36,179 nucleotides of DNA from an uncultured Ignavibacteriales bacterium (GCA_903843135.1 CAIMOS010000124.1:1-36179), one strand, 5' to 3'; numbered from the stretch's first letter, positions 17,225 through 28,212 are shown. Numbers and translations are program-made. The notes: generated by a model not told the origin, from the sequence alone.

Positions 17225-19561
17225 CTAAAACTCAAAGTTGATGCCAAGTGTCGGTAAAAACGGGAACAGAGTGAACTGTTTTAAGACCGGTATTTTTCTG
17301 CCGGTCGCCGGATCGAGCCTGTAACCGATATATTTTGAAAAAGCGTTGAAACGGTTATAAGCATTATAGATGCTAAGATTAAGCTCAACTTTATTGCCGT
17401 AGAAGACAGTAGAGTAGTTGCAGCTTATGTCGAGTTTATGGAACGGCGGCAGGCGGTAAGCGTCCCTTGCTGAATTTTCGTAATAAACTTTTTGCGGTTC
17501 GGTGGATGAAGCAAGGCTTTGATAATAGTATTGGCCGATTGGCAGCGAATATGCCTGTCCGGTGCCGTAAGTCCACGTGGCGCCGAGAGACAAACTGTTC
17601 ATTAATTTGTAAGCAAGAACAAGCGAGAGGTCGTGCCGGCGGTCGTAACGGGGATAGAAACTCATTCCGCGGTTCAGCTGATCAAAGAATTTTTTTGTAT
17701 AAGCAAGTGTGTAACCGATCCATCCGGTAAAATCTCCCGTTGTTTTCTGAACGAAGAGTTCAGCGCCGTACGCGATGCCCTTTCCGTCGGTAACCTGTTT
17801 ATCAAGTTGAGAATTAATGGAAAAATCCGCGTTCTCTTTATACTCGTGAAGTGAGTTCATATCTTTATAATATGCTTCGATGGAGAGCATATAACCCCTG
17901 TCGGGAGAAATCGCTTCAAATCCCGCGGAACCCTGCATTGCCCTGGAAGGCTTGATATTGGCGGTTGAAGGGTACCACACGTCGGTCGGCAGATAGATAT
18001 CATTCCGAGATAACATATGGAGTATCTGGTGCGCGATTGAAAAGCCGAGCCGGAAGGTAAATCTTTCAAGAAAGAAATAGGTAAGAGAAGCGCGTGGCTC
18101 AGACTTGAGGAACTTCCCGTTCTGAAAATAATACATCCGGTAGCCAAGATTAGCTTTAATCTCGTCGGTGAAAGTTATATCATCCTGCGCGTAAAGAGCT
18201 GATTCCATTGCTGTGATTGAAGTCCCGTAATTTGGCCTGTACTTAAGCTCCGGGATATAGTAGTCACTCGTGGTGGTATTAAAATCGTGAAATATCAGTT
18301 CTGCACCGAGCTTAACAAAATGATCGTCCCAGAATGTTAGCTGCATTTCGCGCTTTAACTGGAAGTCCGTGATTATACTTTCTGTGAAATAATCCAGCGG
18401 TGTGGTCTTAGGGACCTTATCTTTTACAAGCGTGGAGAAGTCATATTTCGTATACATAAGCGAGGTATTGGAAAAAACAGAAGGGCTGTTGATTTTTGTC
18501 CAGGTCAGATTAACTGTTGAATTCGTCCAGCCAATATCAAAACCGACGTCTTTGTTTACCGGGGGTTCCGTAAGTTTGTCGGAACTGAAGAACCCGCTTA
18601 CGAATATTCTGTCAGTCTCAGAAATGATATAGTTTACTTTACCGTTAAAATCATAAAAATTATACCTGGGAATATTATTCATTTTAGAGCTGAGGCCGAG
18701 CAATTTGTCAAGATACATTGTCCTGCCCGAAAGTATGAACGTGGTTTTTTCATCAAGCGGGCCTTCCATTGTCACACGGGAACTGATCATATTCAGGCTT
18801 GCCTTACCGGCAAATTTTTCGCGTGAACCTTCTTTCATTGTAACGTCAAGGACGCTTGAGAGACGGCCGCCGTACTCTGCAGGGAAAGCGCCTTTAATAA
18901 GTTTAATGTTCTGAATAGCGTCTCCGTTGAATGTGCTTGAAAATCCGCCCAGGTGGGAAGGATTATATACCACTACGCCATCCACAAGAGTGAGGTTCTG
19001 ATCGGGCGAGCCTCCGCGCACATATATGCCTGTTGATATCTCAGTCGCTGCTTTTACGCCGGGGAGCATCTGCAGGGCACGGAAAATATCTGTTTCCCCG
19101 CCGAGGGAAGGAAGTTTCTGTATCATTTCCGGCCTGATCTCAACAGTACCGGTCGTAGTGGCGAAATCAGTTTTCCGCTGGTCCTGAATTACTACCTCGC
19201 CCATTTCTATATCAGTCTTGTCAAGTTCGAAATTCAGGCGGACGGCGTGTGCTGAAGCCTTTAGTTCAATTTTATTTACAATTGTTTTATATCCGATGCT
19301 GCTGACGTAAACATAATAAGTTTTGAGCGGCAGGGAGATCAGGGTGTAATATCCGAACTTATTGGTGGCGGTACCTTTCACGGCAGGTTTTTTTCTGAGT
19401 GAATCGGTATAAACAACAACATTTGCCCCGATCAGTACTTCTTCCGTTCCCTTTTCAATCACTCTGCCGGATATAGTTCCGGACTGTGCTTGTGTTTTCG
19501 GGGGAATGCTAAGAAAAAAGGTAAGCAGAACTGCCAGACAGAACTGAAAAGAGAGTCTCAA
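17225..19561 (-). CDS. TonB-dependent outer-membrane receptor with carboxypeptidase-like N-domain
   Basis: This 778-residue protein imports a substrate across the outer membrane using energy from TonB-ExbB-ExbD. It has a signal peptide ending near TQAQ (26), then a carboxypeptidase-regulatory-like beta domain (SGTISGRVIEKGTEEVLIGA and on, about 27-110). The plug domain (about 125-240) contains TDIFRALQMLPGV, YVRGGSPDQNLTLVDGVVVY and EYGGRLSSVLDVTMKEG. A beta-barrel of alternating aromatic strands ends in the expected terminal aromatic (INFEF). The next gene, 7 bases on, is a DUF4249 lipoprotein, making a receptor/lipoprotein pair. Divergent surface-protein genes share the 126-base upstream region. 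No substrate can be assigned. Confidence 0.93.
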   Translation of the reverse strand: MRLSFQFCLAVLLTFFLSIPPKTQAQSGTISGRVIEKGTEEVLIGANVVVYTDSLRKKPAVKGTATNKFGYYTLISLPLKTYYVYVSSIGYKTIVNKIELKASAHAVRLNFELDKTDIEMGEVVIQDQRKTDFATTTGTVEIRPEMIQKLPSLGGETDIFRALQMLPGVKAATEISTGIYVRGGSPDQNLTLVDGVVVYNPSHLGGFSSTFNGDAIQNIKLIKGAFPAEYGGRLSSVLDVTMKEGSREKFAGKASLNMISSRVTMEGPLDEKTTFILSGRTMYLDKLLGLSSKMNNIPRYNFYDFNGKVNYIISETDRIFVSGFFSSDKLTEPPVNKDVGFDIGWTNSTVNLTWTKINSPSVFSNTSLMYTKYDFSTLVKDKVPKTTPLDYFTESIITDFQLKREMQLTFWDDHFVKLGAELIFHDFNTTTSDYYIPELKYRPNYGTSITAMESALYAQDDITFTDEIKANLGYRMYYFQNGKFLKSEPRASLTYFFLERFTFRLGFSIAHQILHMLSRNDIYLPTDVWYPSTANIKPSRAMQGSAGFEAISPDRGYMLSIEAYYKDMNSLHEYKENADFSINSQLDKQVTDGKGIAYGAELFVQKTTGDFTGWIGYTLAYTKKFFDQLNRGMSFYPRYDRRHDLSLVLAYKLMNSLSLGATWTYGTGQAYSLPIGQYYYQSLASSTEPQKVYYENSARDAYRLPPFHKLDISCNYSTVFYGNKVELNLSIYNAYNRFNAFSKYIGYRLDPATGRKIPVLKQFTLFPFLPTLGINFEF

Positions 19562-19687
19562 AAATATTCCGTGTCCTATATATGTCAGATTGGTAAAAAA
19601 TTCAGTATTATTATGTGTTAATCTATAATATTTTAATGTTTTACAAAAGAACTATACTTTGTTAAATGTAGGACTCCTTTTCGGGAG

Positions 19688-21817
19688 ATGTTTTTGCTGA
19701 GAACCCTGCTCATCACTTTTCTCTTTGCTGCTAATATTATCGCCCAGAGTGCCTGGGAAATAATGAATCCACTTCCACAGGAAAAGACTGTTAATGCTGT
19801 TCAGATTTTAAATGATTCCCTCATCTATGCTGCCGGGGAGAACGGCGCATTCCTTCGCTCTTATGATTACGGTGTTACGTGGCAAAGGAACCCCCTGAGT
19901 ACTGAAGTGTCACTGATGTCTGTTTACTTTGAAGATGAACTTCACGGCTGGCTGGGCGCGAGAGGCGGAAAACTTTATAAGACTACCGACGGCGGATATA
20001 ACTTCGCAGTCGCCAAAGAATTTCCCGGAAGAGATATTATCAAAATAAACATCACCGGCGGCGCAGGTTATATCTGCACAAGGGAAGGGGAACTGATCAG
20101 CACCACAGACGGATTCAATACTGCATCGGCGCATCAGATAAGCGCCGCAGAGATTATTACAGGTATAGAAATTCTGCCTGCGGGACCAGGTTTAGCAACG
20201 GGTGAAAGCGGCGGGATTTACTCTACAACTGATTCGGGCAATAGCTGGGTAAAACTTGCTTTCAGCGCAGGGGTGCCGCTGAAAGGAGTAAAATACATTG
20301 ATAACCAGAAAATTATCATATACGGTCACAACGGTTACGCGGCCAACAGCGCTGACGGCGGATCAAATTGGAGCAGTTCGGTTATCGGAAGCAGTAATAT
20401 TGCGGCTGTTGATATTTCAGTAAACGGACAAATTTTCGCGGCGAATGTAACCGGCGCGATTTATAAAAGCAACGACTCAGGCGCATCGTGGCAGGAGTGT
20501 TTCTCCGGCAGCGAAGTTTCGTATAGGGCGATGAAGTGCTCGAGAAATTTTGTTTTTGCCGCCGGTGAATACGGTGTGATGTCCGCGAGCATAAACAGCG
20601 GAACTGACTGGCTCTACCGGTCAACGGGAAGCAGAGTCAGGTTCAATAAGATTAAATTTTTAGATTCTGGTTACGGCTGGATCATCGGTGACCGGGGATT
20701 ATTATTGCATACAACCGACGGCGGAATCTCCTGGTACAGGCAGTATCCCGGCACTGATAAAGACTTATATGATCTCAGCCTGAATAAAGATTTATCCGGA
20801 AACATTATGATGTGGATGGTGGGCGCGCGGGGTACGCATCTCATTTCATCCGACACCGGAAAAACTTTTCGCCGCGGCCCCCTGGATACTATGACCACCT
20901 TTAACCTCCGCGCAATTTCGATGACAAAGAATGTAAGCAGAATTGTAGGAGACGGCGCTACAATTTATGAGTCTCCGAGCAGCTGGGGGGCGGGGAGCTG
21001 GAAGCGAAAAGGGTCTCTTCCCTCTTCAATTAATTTCACAGGTTACTCCGGCATAAGTACCCGGAGCGGATATATTGTCGGAAACGCCGGTTCTATATAC
21101 ATAATTCTCTACAGGCCTTTTGGCATTTCCGCAGGCACAAATTTTGGCGATTCCACCTGGTCACAACCGTACGACTTCAAGTCGATCTTTTTTATTGACG
21201 CCCTTTACGGCTGGATTGTCGGAGAGCACGGAATAGTTCTCGGTACGACTAATGGAGGCAAATTCAATAATATCGCGAACCTTAACGCCGGCGTGCTGAA
21301 CTCTGTACACTTTCTTAACCGGTCGCTTGGAATCACCGCGGGAAGCAATGGTAAAATATTCAAAACAACCGACGGCGGTATTAACTGGCGTGAACAGTAT
21401 ACCGGTGTGACAGCGGCGCTGAATTCAGTTTTCATTGTAGATGAAAACAGGATTATAGCGGTTGGCGCAGGAGGTACGCTGCTTAAATCCGAAACCGCCG
21501 GTGAACTTCCGTCGTTTGTAAGAACTGAAGATAACAATAATGTTAAACCGGGAATTTCAATTTTCCCGCATCCTGTTCTTGCCGCGAACCCGCATTCTGC
21601 TGTCCGGTTTACTCTTAAGACACCTTCGGCTTACAGGTTAGAACTTTTTAACGCGGCAGGAAGCTCAGTCGCCGTTTTGGAAGACGGTGAAGCTCAGGAA
21701 GGCGATAAGACTTTTTATTTTTCTCCGGAGAAGTATGAACTGAGTTCCGGCATCTACCTTATCTCTCTGACAACTCCTTATCAGAGGACCCATACAAAGT
21801 TAATTTATCTGAAATGA
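19688..21817 (+). CDS. Ycf48/Asp-box repeat secreted protein with T9SS sorting domain
   Basis: A 709-residue protein with a signal peptide (MFLLRTLLITFLFAANIIAQ). The body is a series of Ycf48-like/Asp-box repeats, each ending in forms such as TTDGGYNF, TTDSGNSW, SADGGSNW, SNDSGASW, TTDGGISW and TTDGGINW. I count about nine, enough for one or two beta-propellers. GWIVG and GYGWIIGD turns precede several repeats. The C-terminus (ISIFPHPVL to RLELFNAAG to LSSGIYLISL to KLIYLK) is a classical type A T9SS sorting domain. In plant and cyanobacterial Ycf48 this fold helps photosystem II assembly, but secreted Bacteroidota relatives have no such role. I infer a surface or extracellular adhesion/sensing protein. 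It leads a three-gene cassette with gaps of 30 bases and -4 bases. Confidence 0.85.
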   Translation: MFLLRTLLITFLFAANIIAQSAWEIMNPLPQEKTVNAVQILNDSLIYAAGENGAFLRSYDYGVTWQRNPLSTEVSLMSVYFEDELHGWLGARGGKLYKTTDGGYNFAVAKEFPGRDIIKINITGGAGYICTREGELISTTDGFNTASAHQISAAEIITGIEILPAGPGLATGESGGIYSTTDSGNSWVKLAFSAGVPLKGVKYIDNQKIIIYGHNGYAANSADGGSNWSSSVIGSSNIAAVDISVNGQIFAANVTGAIYKSNDSGASWQECFSGSEVSYRAMKCSRNFVFAAGEYGVMSASINSGTDWLYRSTGSRVRFNKIKFLDSGYGWIIGDRGLLLHTTDGGISWYRQYPGTDKDLYDLSLNKDLSGNIMMWMVGARGTHLISSDTGKTFRRGPLDTMTTFNLRAISMTKNVSRIVGDGATIYESPSSWGAGSWKRKGSLPSSINFTGYSGISTRSGYIVGNAGSIYIILYRPFGISAGTNFGDSTWSQPYDFKSIFFIDALYGWIVGEHGIVLGTTNGGKFNNIANLNAGVLNSVHFLNRSLGITAGSNGKIFKTTDGGINWREQYTGVTAALNSVFIVDENRIIAVGAGGTLLKSETAGELPSFVRTEDNNNVKPGISIFPHPVLAANPHSAVRFTLKTPSAYRLELFNAAGSSVAVLEDGEAQEGDKTFYFSPEKYELSSGIYLISLTTPYQRTHTKLIYLK

Positions 21818-21847
21818 GTATAAGCTGATTACCGGAAGCAGTAAAGA

Positions 21848-22423
21848 ATGAAAAGAAATTCATATCCTGTGTTTAGCCTGATAATGCTGGCGTTTGTTTT
21901 GCTGGACAGCAGCCGTCTGTATGCGCAGTTCCGGACGGGATTACAGATATCGGCGCTCATTCCCACCGGTGAACTTGAAGCCCAAACTGAGGTCGGTTAT
22001 GGAGGCGTCTTTAATGCTTCGTACTATCCTTTTACTACAGATTTCGAATTTACTTTCTCCGCTTCTTTTTTTCGGGCGGGACTGAAAGAAAATCTTCCGG
22101 ATTATGATCTTGATGTTGATTTTATTCCGGTTGTTGTCGGCGTCAGGTACAATTTCGGCGATGTTAACGTAATTCCTTTCGCGGGAATTGAAGGCGGGGT
22201 ATATTTCTCAAAGTACGACCTCCTGATTAAAAGCCGGTTGCTGGGGAACAGTTCAACCACTACGAAAGATCAAGGCTTCGGATATGCTCCTTATATCGGT
22301 TTGAGGATGAATCTTTCAGAGGCCCTCGATTTTGAAGTAACAGCTAAATACAACACTGTTATCACTCCATATGTTGGCCGCGGTTATGTTAATATCTTAA
22401 GCGGGATCACGTCGCGGTTATGA
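21848..22423 (+). CDS. Small outer-membrane beta-barrel protein
   Basis: The 191-residue protein has a signal peptide (to about residue 26, ending YAQ) and then alternating hydrophobic/aromatic strands of an eight-stranded OmpA/OmpX-like barrel. Examples are GGVFNASYYPFTTDFEFTFSASFFRAG, FIPVVVGVRYNFGDVNVIPFAGIEGGVYFSKYD and APYIGLRMNLSEALDFEVTAKYN. It matches the general 'outer membrane protein beta-barrel domain' pattern; no named family is certain. It lies 30 bases after the Ycf48-like gene, and its TGA overlaps the start of the next gene (ATGA), so the two are translationally coupled. A role as anchor or pore for its neighbours is possible but not shown. Confidence 0.8.
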   Translation: MKRNSYPVFSLIMLAFVLLDSSRLYAQFRTGLQISALIPTGELEAQTEVGYGGVFNASYYPFTTDFEFTFSASFFRAGLKENLPDYDLDVDFIPVVVGVRYNFGDVNVIPFAGIEGGVYFSKYDLLIKSRLLGNSSTTTKDQGFGYAPYIGLRMNLSEALDFEVTAKYNTVITPYVGRGYVNILSGITSRL

Positions 22424-23706
22424 GGCCCCTTACTGTGTCTTTCGGCAAATTATTTCATCCCCGCCGGCGCCCGCTGAATTGCGGCAGGGGAGTGATCTTT
22501 ATTCTGCTTTTTGCAGTTACTCTCTCAACTGTCTCCTGCAATGAAGAACCCGCCGTGCTTCCCGGAATCGTAAGGAGTTCCCTCAGCGTTTCGACATATC
22601 CGGAAGGGGCGAAGATTTATCTTAACAATATGGAAAAAATACAGCTTACACCCGCCGACCTGGATGACATCGAGCCTGGTTTCTACCGCCTTGAAATAAA
22701 ACTGAATAACTATCTTGATACTGTCCATTACGTGCTCCTGAAAAGAGGTTTGCAGGATAAATTGTATTTCGAAATGCGGGAAGATCCGAAATATTGGTGG
22801 TACAGCTTTAAATCTTCTAATTCCTCACTGCCAAACACAAGTCTGAATAAAATCCGCATAGATAATTTTGACAGGAAATATTTTGCCACTGATTATCACG
22901 GACTGGCAATCCTTTCCGACAGCGTATGGACTTTTTACAATCCCGCTAATTCAGCCATTCCGGCCGATGTTATTACCGATATCTATCCCGCGAGCGACGG
23001 GACCGTCTGGCTTACTTCGCCCGTCGGGATAATCAAATTCAGCGGAAACGGTTTTACTCTTTTTAACAGCCTGAACTCAAATCTGCCTGACGATTATATT
23101 ACATCAGTAGCGGAAGGAAAGGATAAAGTGATGTGGTTCGGTTGCAGAGAAGGAGGGCTGCTGAGATATGACGGCATTAATTTTATTAATTATAATACCG
23201 ATAATTCGGGCCTGCACTCCAACCGGATTTCAGCGCTCGCCTGCGACACGTCCGGTACAGTATATATCGGGACTGCCGGTAAAGGGGTAACTGTATTTAC
23301 CGGAAGCAACTGGAGATCGATTAACAGCCTGACCAGCGGACTCATTAGTGATTACATTACCCGGCTGTTAATTAAGTCCGACGGGACACTCTGGATCGGA
23401 TCCGGATACGTCTCAAGCCCGGGAGGTTTAACCAGGGTTCGCGGTTCACAACTTGTGAATTACATAGTGCGTTCGGCTGATCAGTCGGCCAGAATAATCA
23501 CTGATATTGCTTTTGATTTGAAAGGAGATGTCTGGATCTCGACTGCTGACCAGGGATTGTTTTATTTTATTAACAACAGGTTCATTCAATATAACAGGAC
23601 AAATTCCGGCATTATTTCAAACGATGCGCTTTCCGTCGCGGTTGACAAAGGAGGGAACAAATGGGTTACTTCGCAGGGAGTCTCAGTCTATTCGGGAAGG
23701 AAATGA
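22420..23706 (+). CDS. Lipoprotein with PEGA domain and two-component-regulator-type beta-propeller
   Basis: The 428-residue protein has a long basic N-region, a hydrophobic core (VIFILLFAVTLSTVSC) and a lipobox Cys at residue 40. Residues 53-120 form a PEGA-like domain (VSTYPEGAKIYLNN, EPGFYRLEIKLNNYLDT). The rest consists of about seven Reg_prop-type blades such as DGTVWLTSPVGIIKFSGNGF, KDKVMWFGCREGGLLRYDG, SDGTLWIGSG and KGDVWISTADQGLFYF. In full hybrid two-component systems these blades form the periplasmic sensor, but no transmembrane, histidine kinase or DNA-binding part follows here, so it is a stand-alone exported propeller. It overlaps the beta-barrel gene by four bases. I infer binding of a polymer, peptidoglycan or protein partner at the cell surface or in the periplasm. 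Confidence 0.82.
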   Translation: MRPLTVSFGKLFHPRRRPLNCGRGVIFILLFAVTLSTVSCNEEPAVLPGIVRSSLSVSTYPEGAKIYLNNMEKIQLTPADLDDIEPGFYRLEIKLNNYLDTVHYVLLKRGLQDKLYFEMREDPKYWWYSFKSSNSSLPNTSLNKIRIDNFDRKYFATDYHGLAILSDSVWTFYNPANSAIPADVITDIYPASDGTVWLTSPVGIIKFSGNGFTLFNSLNSNLPDDYITSVAEGKDKVMWFGCREGGLLRYDGINFINYNTDNSGLHSNRISALACDTSGTVYIGTAGKGVTVFTGSNWRSINSLTSGLISDYITRLLIKSDGTLWIGSGYVSSPGGLTRVRGSQLVNYIVRSADQSARIITDIAFDLKGDVWISTADQGLFYFINNRFIQYNRTNSGIISNDALSVAVDKGGNKWVTSQGVSVYSGRK

Positions 23707-25530
<1,824 letters not shown>

Positions 25531-25551
25531 TTATCATCACAAATAATTAAC

Positions 25552-25581
25552 AAAAGCCCCGGTTATGCCGGGGTTTTTTGT
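25552..25581 (+). terminator. Rho-independent terminator of enolase
   Basis: The stem ccccgg/ccgggg closes around ttatg. It is extended by a G-T wobble and by the flanking aaaa/tttt, and followed by a run of six T. It lies about 22 bases after the enolase stop. Confidence 0.9.
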
Positions 25582-25610
25582 ATGTGGTAATTTGGATCAT
25601 CCATTTTATC

Positions 25611-25728
25611 GTAGGGACAGCGGCTTGCCCTGTCCCGTGCTTGGAGAGATCGATGTAAAAATATAGCCCGGAGGATAAAACATTTCGGGCTGAACTAAGC
25701 CGCAGGGAAGGGCGAGCCCTTCCCCTAC
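25611..25728. repeat. REPIN-like element: two opposed palindromes with inverted termini
   Basis: The left unit starts gtaggga and holds the inverted repeat gggacag (25614-25620)/ctgtccc (25630-25636). The right unit holds the near-perfect palindrome gggaagggc (25705-25713)/gcccttccc (25716-25724) and ends cctac, so the two ends are inverted copies (gtagg/cctac). Between them agcccg (25665-25670) pairs with cgggct (25686-25691). The whole 118-base unit could fold into one long nested hairpin. Mirror-image REP-like units of this kind are mobilised by REP-associated tyrosine transposases in other genomes. Its last bases encode the stop codon of the adjacent glycosyltransferase gene. Confidence 0.6.
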
Positions 25729-26849
25729 AAATACGAATGGGTGGAGGTAAATTTGTTGTAAAAGGAAATGACTCTGTCGGTCAGGTATTCCATATCGAAC
25801 ATTGCAATGGCGCGTTTGCGTGCATTGACGCCAAGGCGCTCGCGCAGATCCTTTGATTTTACAAGCTGCTCAAGTTTTAATTCCAGGTCTTTTGCGTTTT
25901 TCTTTTCGAAGAGTAATCCCGTCTCGTTATCGACAACTATATCAAGCACACCATCAGCGGCGCTGCATACGGCCGGTTTTGCCATCGACATTGCCTCGAC
26001 AAGCGCGATCCCGAATGCTTCTGAATGCGAGGGGAAAACAAATATATCAAGCGCCGCGAGTACATCAGGGGTATCGCTCCGGTAACCTGTGAAGATAATG
26101 TTTCTTGCGCCGGATTCTGCGGCAAGTTTTTTAATCGATTCGGCGTACGCTTCCTCGCCGCGGCTTGCTTCGCCAACTATCAGGAAATAAAGATCAGGAT
26201 ATTTTTTGCTTAACACCGATGCTGCTTCGATGAATTCCTCGTGCCCTTTCCCCGGGCTGAATCTCGCAAGCATTCCCGCGGCAATTCCGCTCCCAGGAAC
26301 ACCGAATTCTTTCCGCACTTTGTATTTATCAAATTTATCGGGATCAAACCGCGATGTGTCGGTGCCGTTATGAAGAAGTTCAATCTTTTCAGGGGTAAGC
26401 GGACAGGTGTCTAAAAGATTTGTTCTAATAACTTCACTGATTGCAAATGCAACTGTCAGGCGGTTATACAAAAATTTATGGAGCAGGTCCTTTTTTACTA
26501 TGTAAGATCCTACCTGTTTGGTTAGGAAAAGGGGAATCGGGCTTGCGGCCGCTTTAAGAGCCGGAACCAAAACCCAAAGATCCTTAGATGCCTGAGTATG
26601 GATCAGCGAATAGTTCTGGCTTTTAATAAGTTTTCTGAGTTGTCTGACGGCCGAGAGTGAAAATGAACCTGAAGAATTAACTGTATGGACAGTCAGCCCT
26701 CTCTTCAAAGATTCTTCTTCTATCCTTGAATTTGCCGCGCAGAGTATATGCGTTTCGATGCCGCGCCTGATAAGGATCTGCGCAGCGGTTATTGCAAACA
26801 TTTCCATTCCTCCCCAGCTTTTGGAGAGGCAGGAATAGAGGACTTTCAT
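25725..26849 (-). CDS. Glycosyltransferase family 4 (GT-B fold)
   Basis: A 374-residue GT-B glycosyltransferase that probably transfers a sugar from a nucleotide-sugar donor to a lipid, glycan or lipopolysaccharide acceptor. The acceptor-side half (MKVLYSCLSKSWGGMEMFA to LIHTQASKDLWV) precedes GMLARFSPGKGHEEFIEAA near 195, which is the start of the donor domain. Then come ARNIIFTGYRSD, ALDIFVFPSHSEAFGIALVEAMSMAKP (the E-x7-E donor-binding motif of GT4) and GLLFEKKNAKDLELKL. It follows the SpoIID-like gene by 19 bases on the same strand. The final residues and stop lie at the edge of the REPIN-like element, so the C-terminus may have been altered by its insertion. Acceptor and sugar are unknown. 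Confidence 0.9.
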   Translation of the reverse strand: MKVLYSCLSKSWGGMEMFAITAAQILIRRGIETHILCAANSRIEEESLKRGLTVHTVNSSGSFSLSAVRQLRKLIKSQNYSLIHTQASKDLWVLVPALKAAASPIPLFLTKQVGSYIVKKDLLHKFLYNRLTVAFAISEVIRTNLLDTCPLTPEKIELLHNGTDTSRFDPDKFDKYKVRKEFGVPGSGIAAGMLARFSPGKGHEEFIEAASVLSKKYPDLYFLIVGEASRGEEAYAESIKKLAAESGARNIIFTGYRSDTPDVLAALDIFVFPSHSEAFGIALVEAMSMAKPAVCSAADGVLDIVVDNETGLLFEKKNAKDLELKLEQLVKSKDLRERLGVNARKRAIAMFDMEYLTDRVISFYNKFTSTHSYL

Positions 26850-26868
26850 CGGTATTGCTGAACTTTAA

Positions 26869-28212
26869 TCAATAAAGCGTTTTGATGGTTGCATTCCGGT
26901 AGTAATGCAGCAAGATCTCGTCAAAATTATAGCCCATTTCAGCCATCACCGCGGCGCCTATCTGGCAGAGGCCGACACCGTGACCCCAGCCGGCACCGTG
27001 CAGAATGAATTTTTCCGGGTATCCGTCTTTTTCGCCAACTTTCTCTACGTAGAAAGCTGATGAGTATAAATGAGAAGGGGAGAGAAGGCGCCGGATTTCC
27101 AGTTCTTTACCGATGGTTAAAGTTTTTTTGGATCCGGTAATTTTAAGTTTAATTAATCTGGCAGATTCCCCTCTTTCGACAGGGATAAGGTCTTTAAGTA
27201 TACCGAAGTCCGGGCCGCCTTTTTTGACGATCAGTCCTGAAAGTTCTTCGTTGGTGTACTCGCGCTTCCATCTGTAAAAGTCCGTGGTTTCCTGGTCATA
27301 CTCTAAAAGCACCTGCGCGAGTATCCGCTTATTGACCGTATTGCAGAAAGCCTTTGGCGAACCGTTTATCCAGGCGACGGCATTTTTTTCTTCTTTAAAG
27401 TTAAGATCAAAATCATCCGGCTCATATTTGGAGTCAATAACAGGGACAAGGTAAGGTTTCGGAGAATTCTCCCAGGCATTTTCGAATGCCTCGGAAATAC
27501 CCCCGCACGACTTTGAAAAGCGGGCGTCACATATTTCATCTTTATAATAAAGGACCATACCGCGTGTATGATGGACAGCGTGTTTCACAGCATCTGTGAC
27601 AATCTTTTTAATACCCTGATAACGCTGGCAGTGGTCATCCGCGCAGACATCAAATTCATCGTGGTCTTCGCGGTCGTACCATCTGATTAATTCATCATCG
27701 GTCTCAAATAAGCTTCGCGGTTTTTCGTGCTTTGCTTTCAGCTGCTTTGATTTTTCAATTTGTGCCAGAAGCCAGCCGCGGGATATCACGGCGTGGGCTT
27801 TCAGAAGTTCAGTGCCGCTTTTGGCGTTCATCTCGGACGAGATAACGCTGAGGAGATAAGTTTCAATAAGAATCTTATTAATAACGACAAGCTCGTTGTT
27901 CTTTATCAGGAATTTAATCGATCCCCGGAAACTCTGTTTTTCTTTCCTCTCCCAGTGGAATTTTATTCCTATCGGGACATCATAAATGGTAAAATAGTCG
28001 GAATGGTGGTGCTCGGGAGAGAATTCGACAGAAGCGTCAAACTCATAGCTTTTTTCGGCGGACGCGATTTGTATTTTGCCGTCTTTGATACGCGCTGTGT
28101 ACTGGCCGCGGAATTCCGAAATTTCGTCTTTGATCTTATAATCGCCGTAGAGGGCGAACTTAACTTTTGCTGAGGAGAGGATTCCTACGTTTATCTCGGG
28201 TTCGGTTTTCAT
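26869..28212 (-). CDS. SpoIID/LytB domain protein
   Basis: The 447-residue protein contains the SpoIID domain, which in Bacillus is a lytic transglycosylase acting on denuded peptidoglycan glycan strands. The recognisable blocks are ETYLLSVISSEMNAKSGTELLKAHAVISRGW (about 117-147, including the conserved Glu), CDARFSKSCGGISEAFENAW, and the C-terminal GAGWGHGVGLCQIGAAVMAEMGY followed by EILLHYY. No signal peptide or membrane helix is visible at the N-terminus (MKTEPEINVGILSSAKVKF), so export is unclear even though the expected substrate is in the periplasm. Its start is 86 bases from the divergent arginase frame, and it is followed closely by a GT4 glycosyltransferase. Confidence 0.88.
   Translation of the reverse strand: MKTEPEINVGILSSAKVKFALYGDYKIKDEISEFRGQYTARIKDGKIQIASAEKSYEFDASVEFSPEHHHSDYFTIYDVPIGIKFHWERKEKQSFRGSIKFLIKNNELVVINKILIETYLLSVISSEMNAKSGTELLKAHAVISRGWLLAQIEKSKQLKAKHEKPRSLFETDDELIRWYDREDHDEFDVCADDHCQRYQGIKKIVTDAVKHAVHHTRGMVLYYKDEICDARFSKSCGGISEAFENAWENSPKPYLVPVIDSKYEPDDFDLNFKEEKNAVAWINGSPKAFCNTVNKRILAQVLLEYDQETTDFYRWKREYTNEELSGLIVKKGGPDFGILKDLIPVERGESARLIKLKITGSKKTLTIGKELEIRRLLSPSHLYSSAFYVEKVGEKDGYPEKFILHGAGWGHGVGLCQIGAAVMAEMGYNFDEILLHYYRNATIKTLY

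Noticed and set aside
16414-17247. DUF4249 start at ATG 17247
   Set aside because: It overlaps the receptor gene and places ten residues before a clean lipoprotein signal; ATG 17217 has AGGA upstream.
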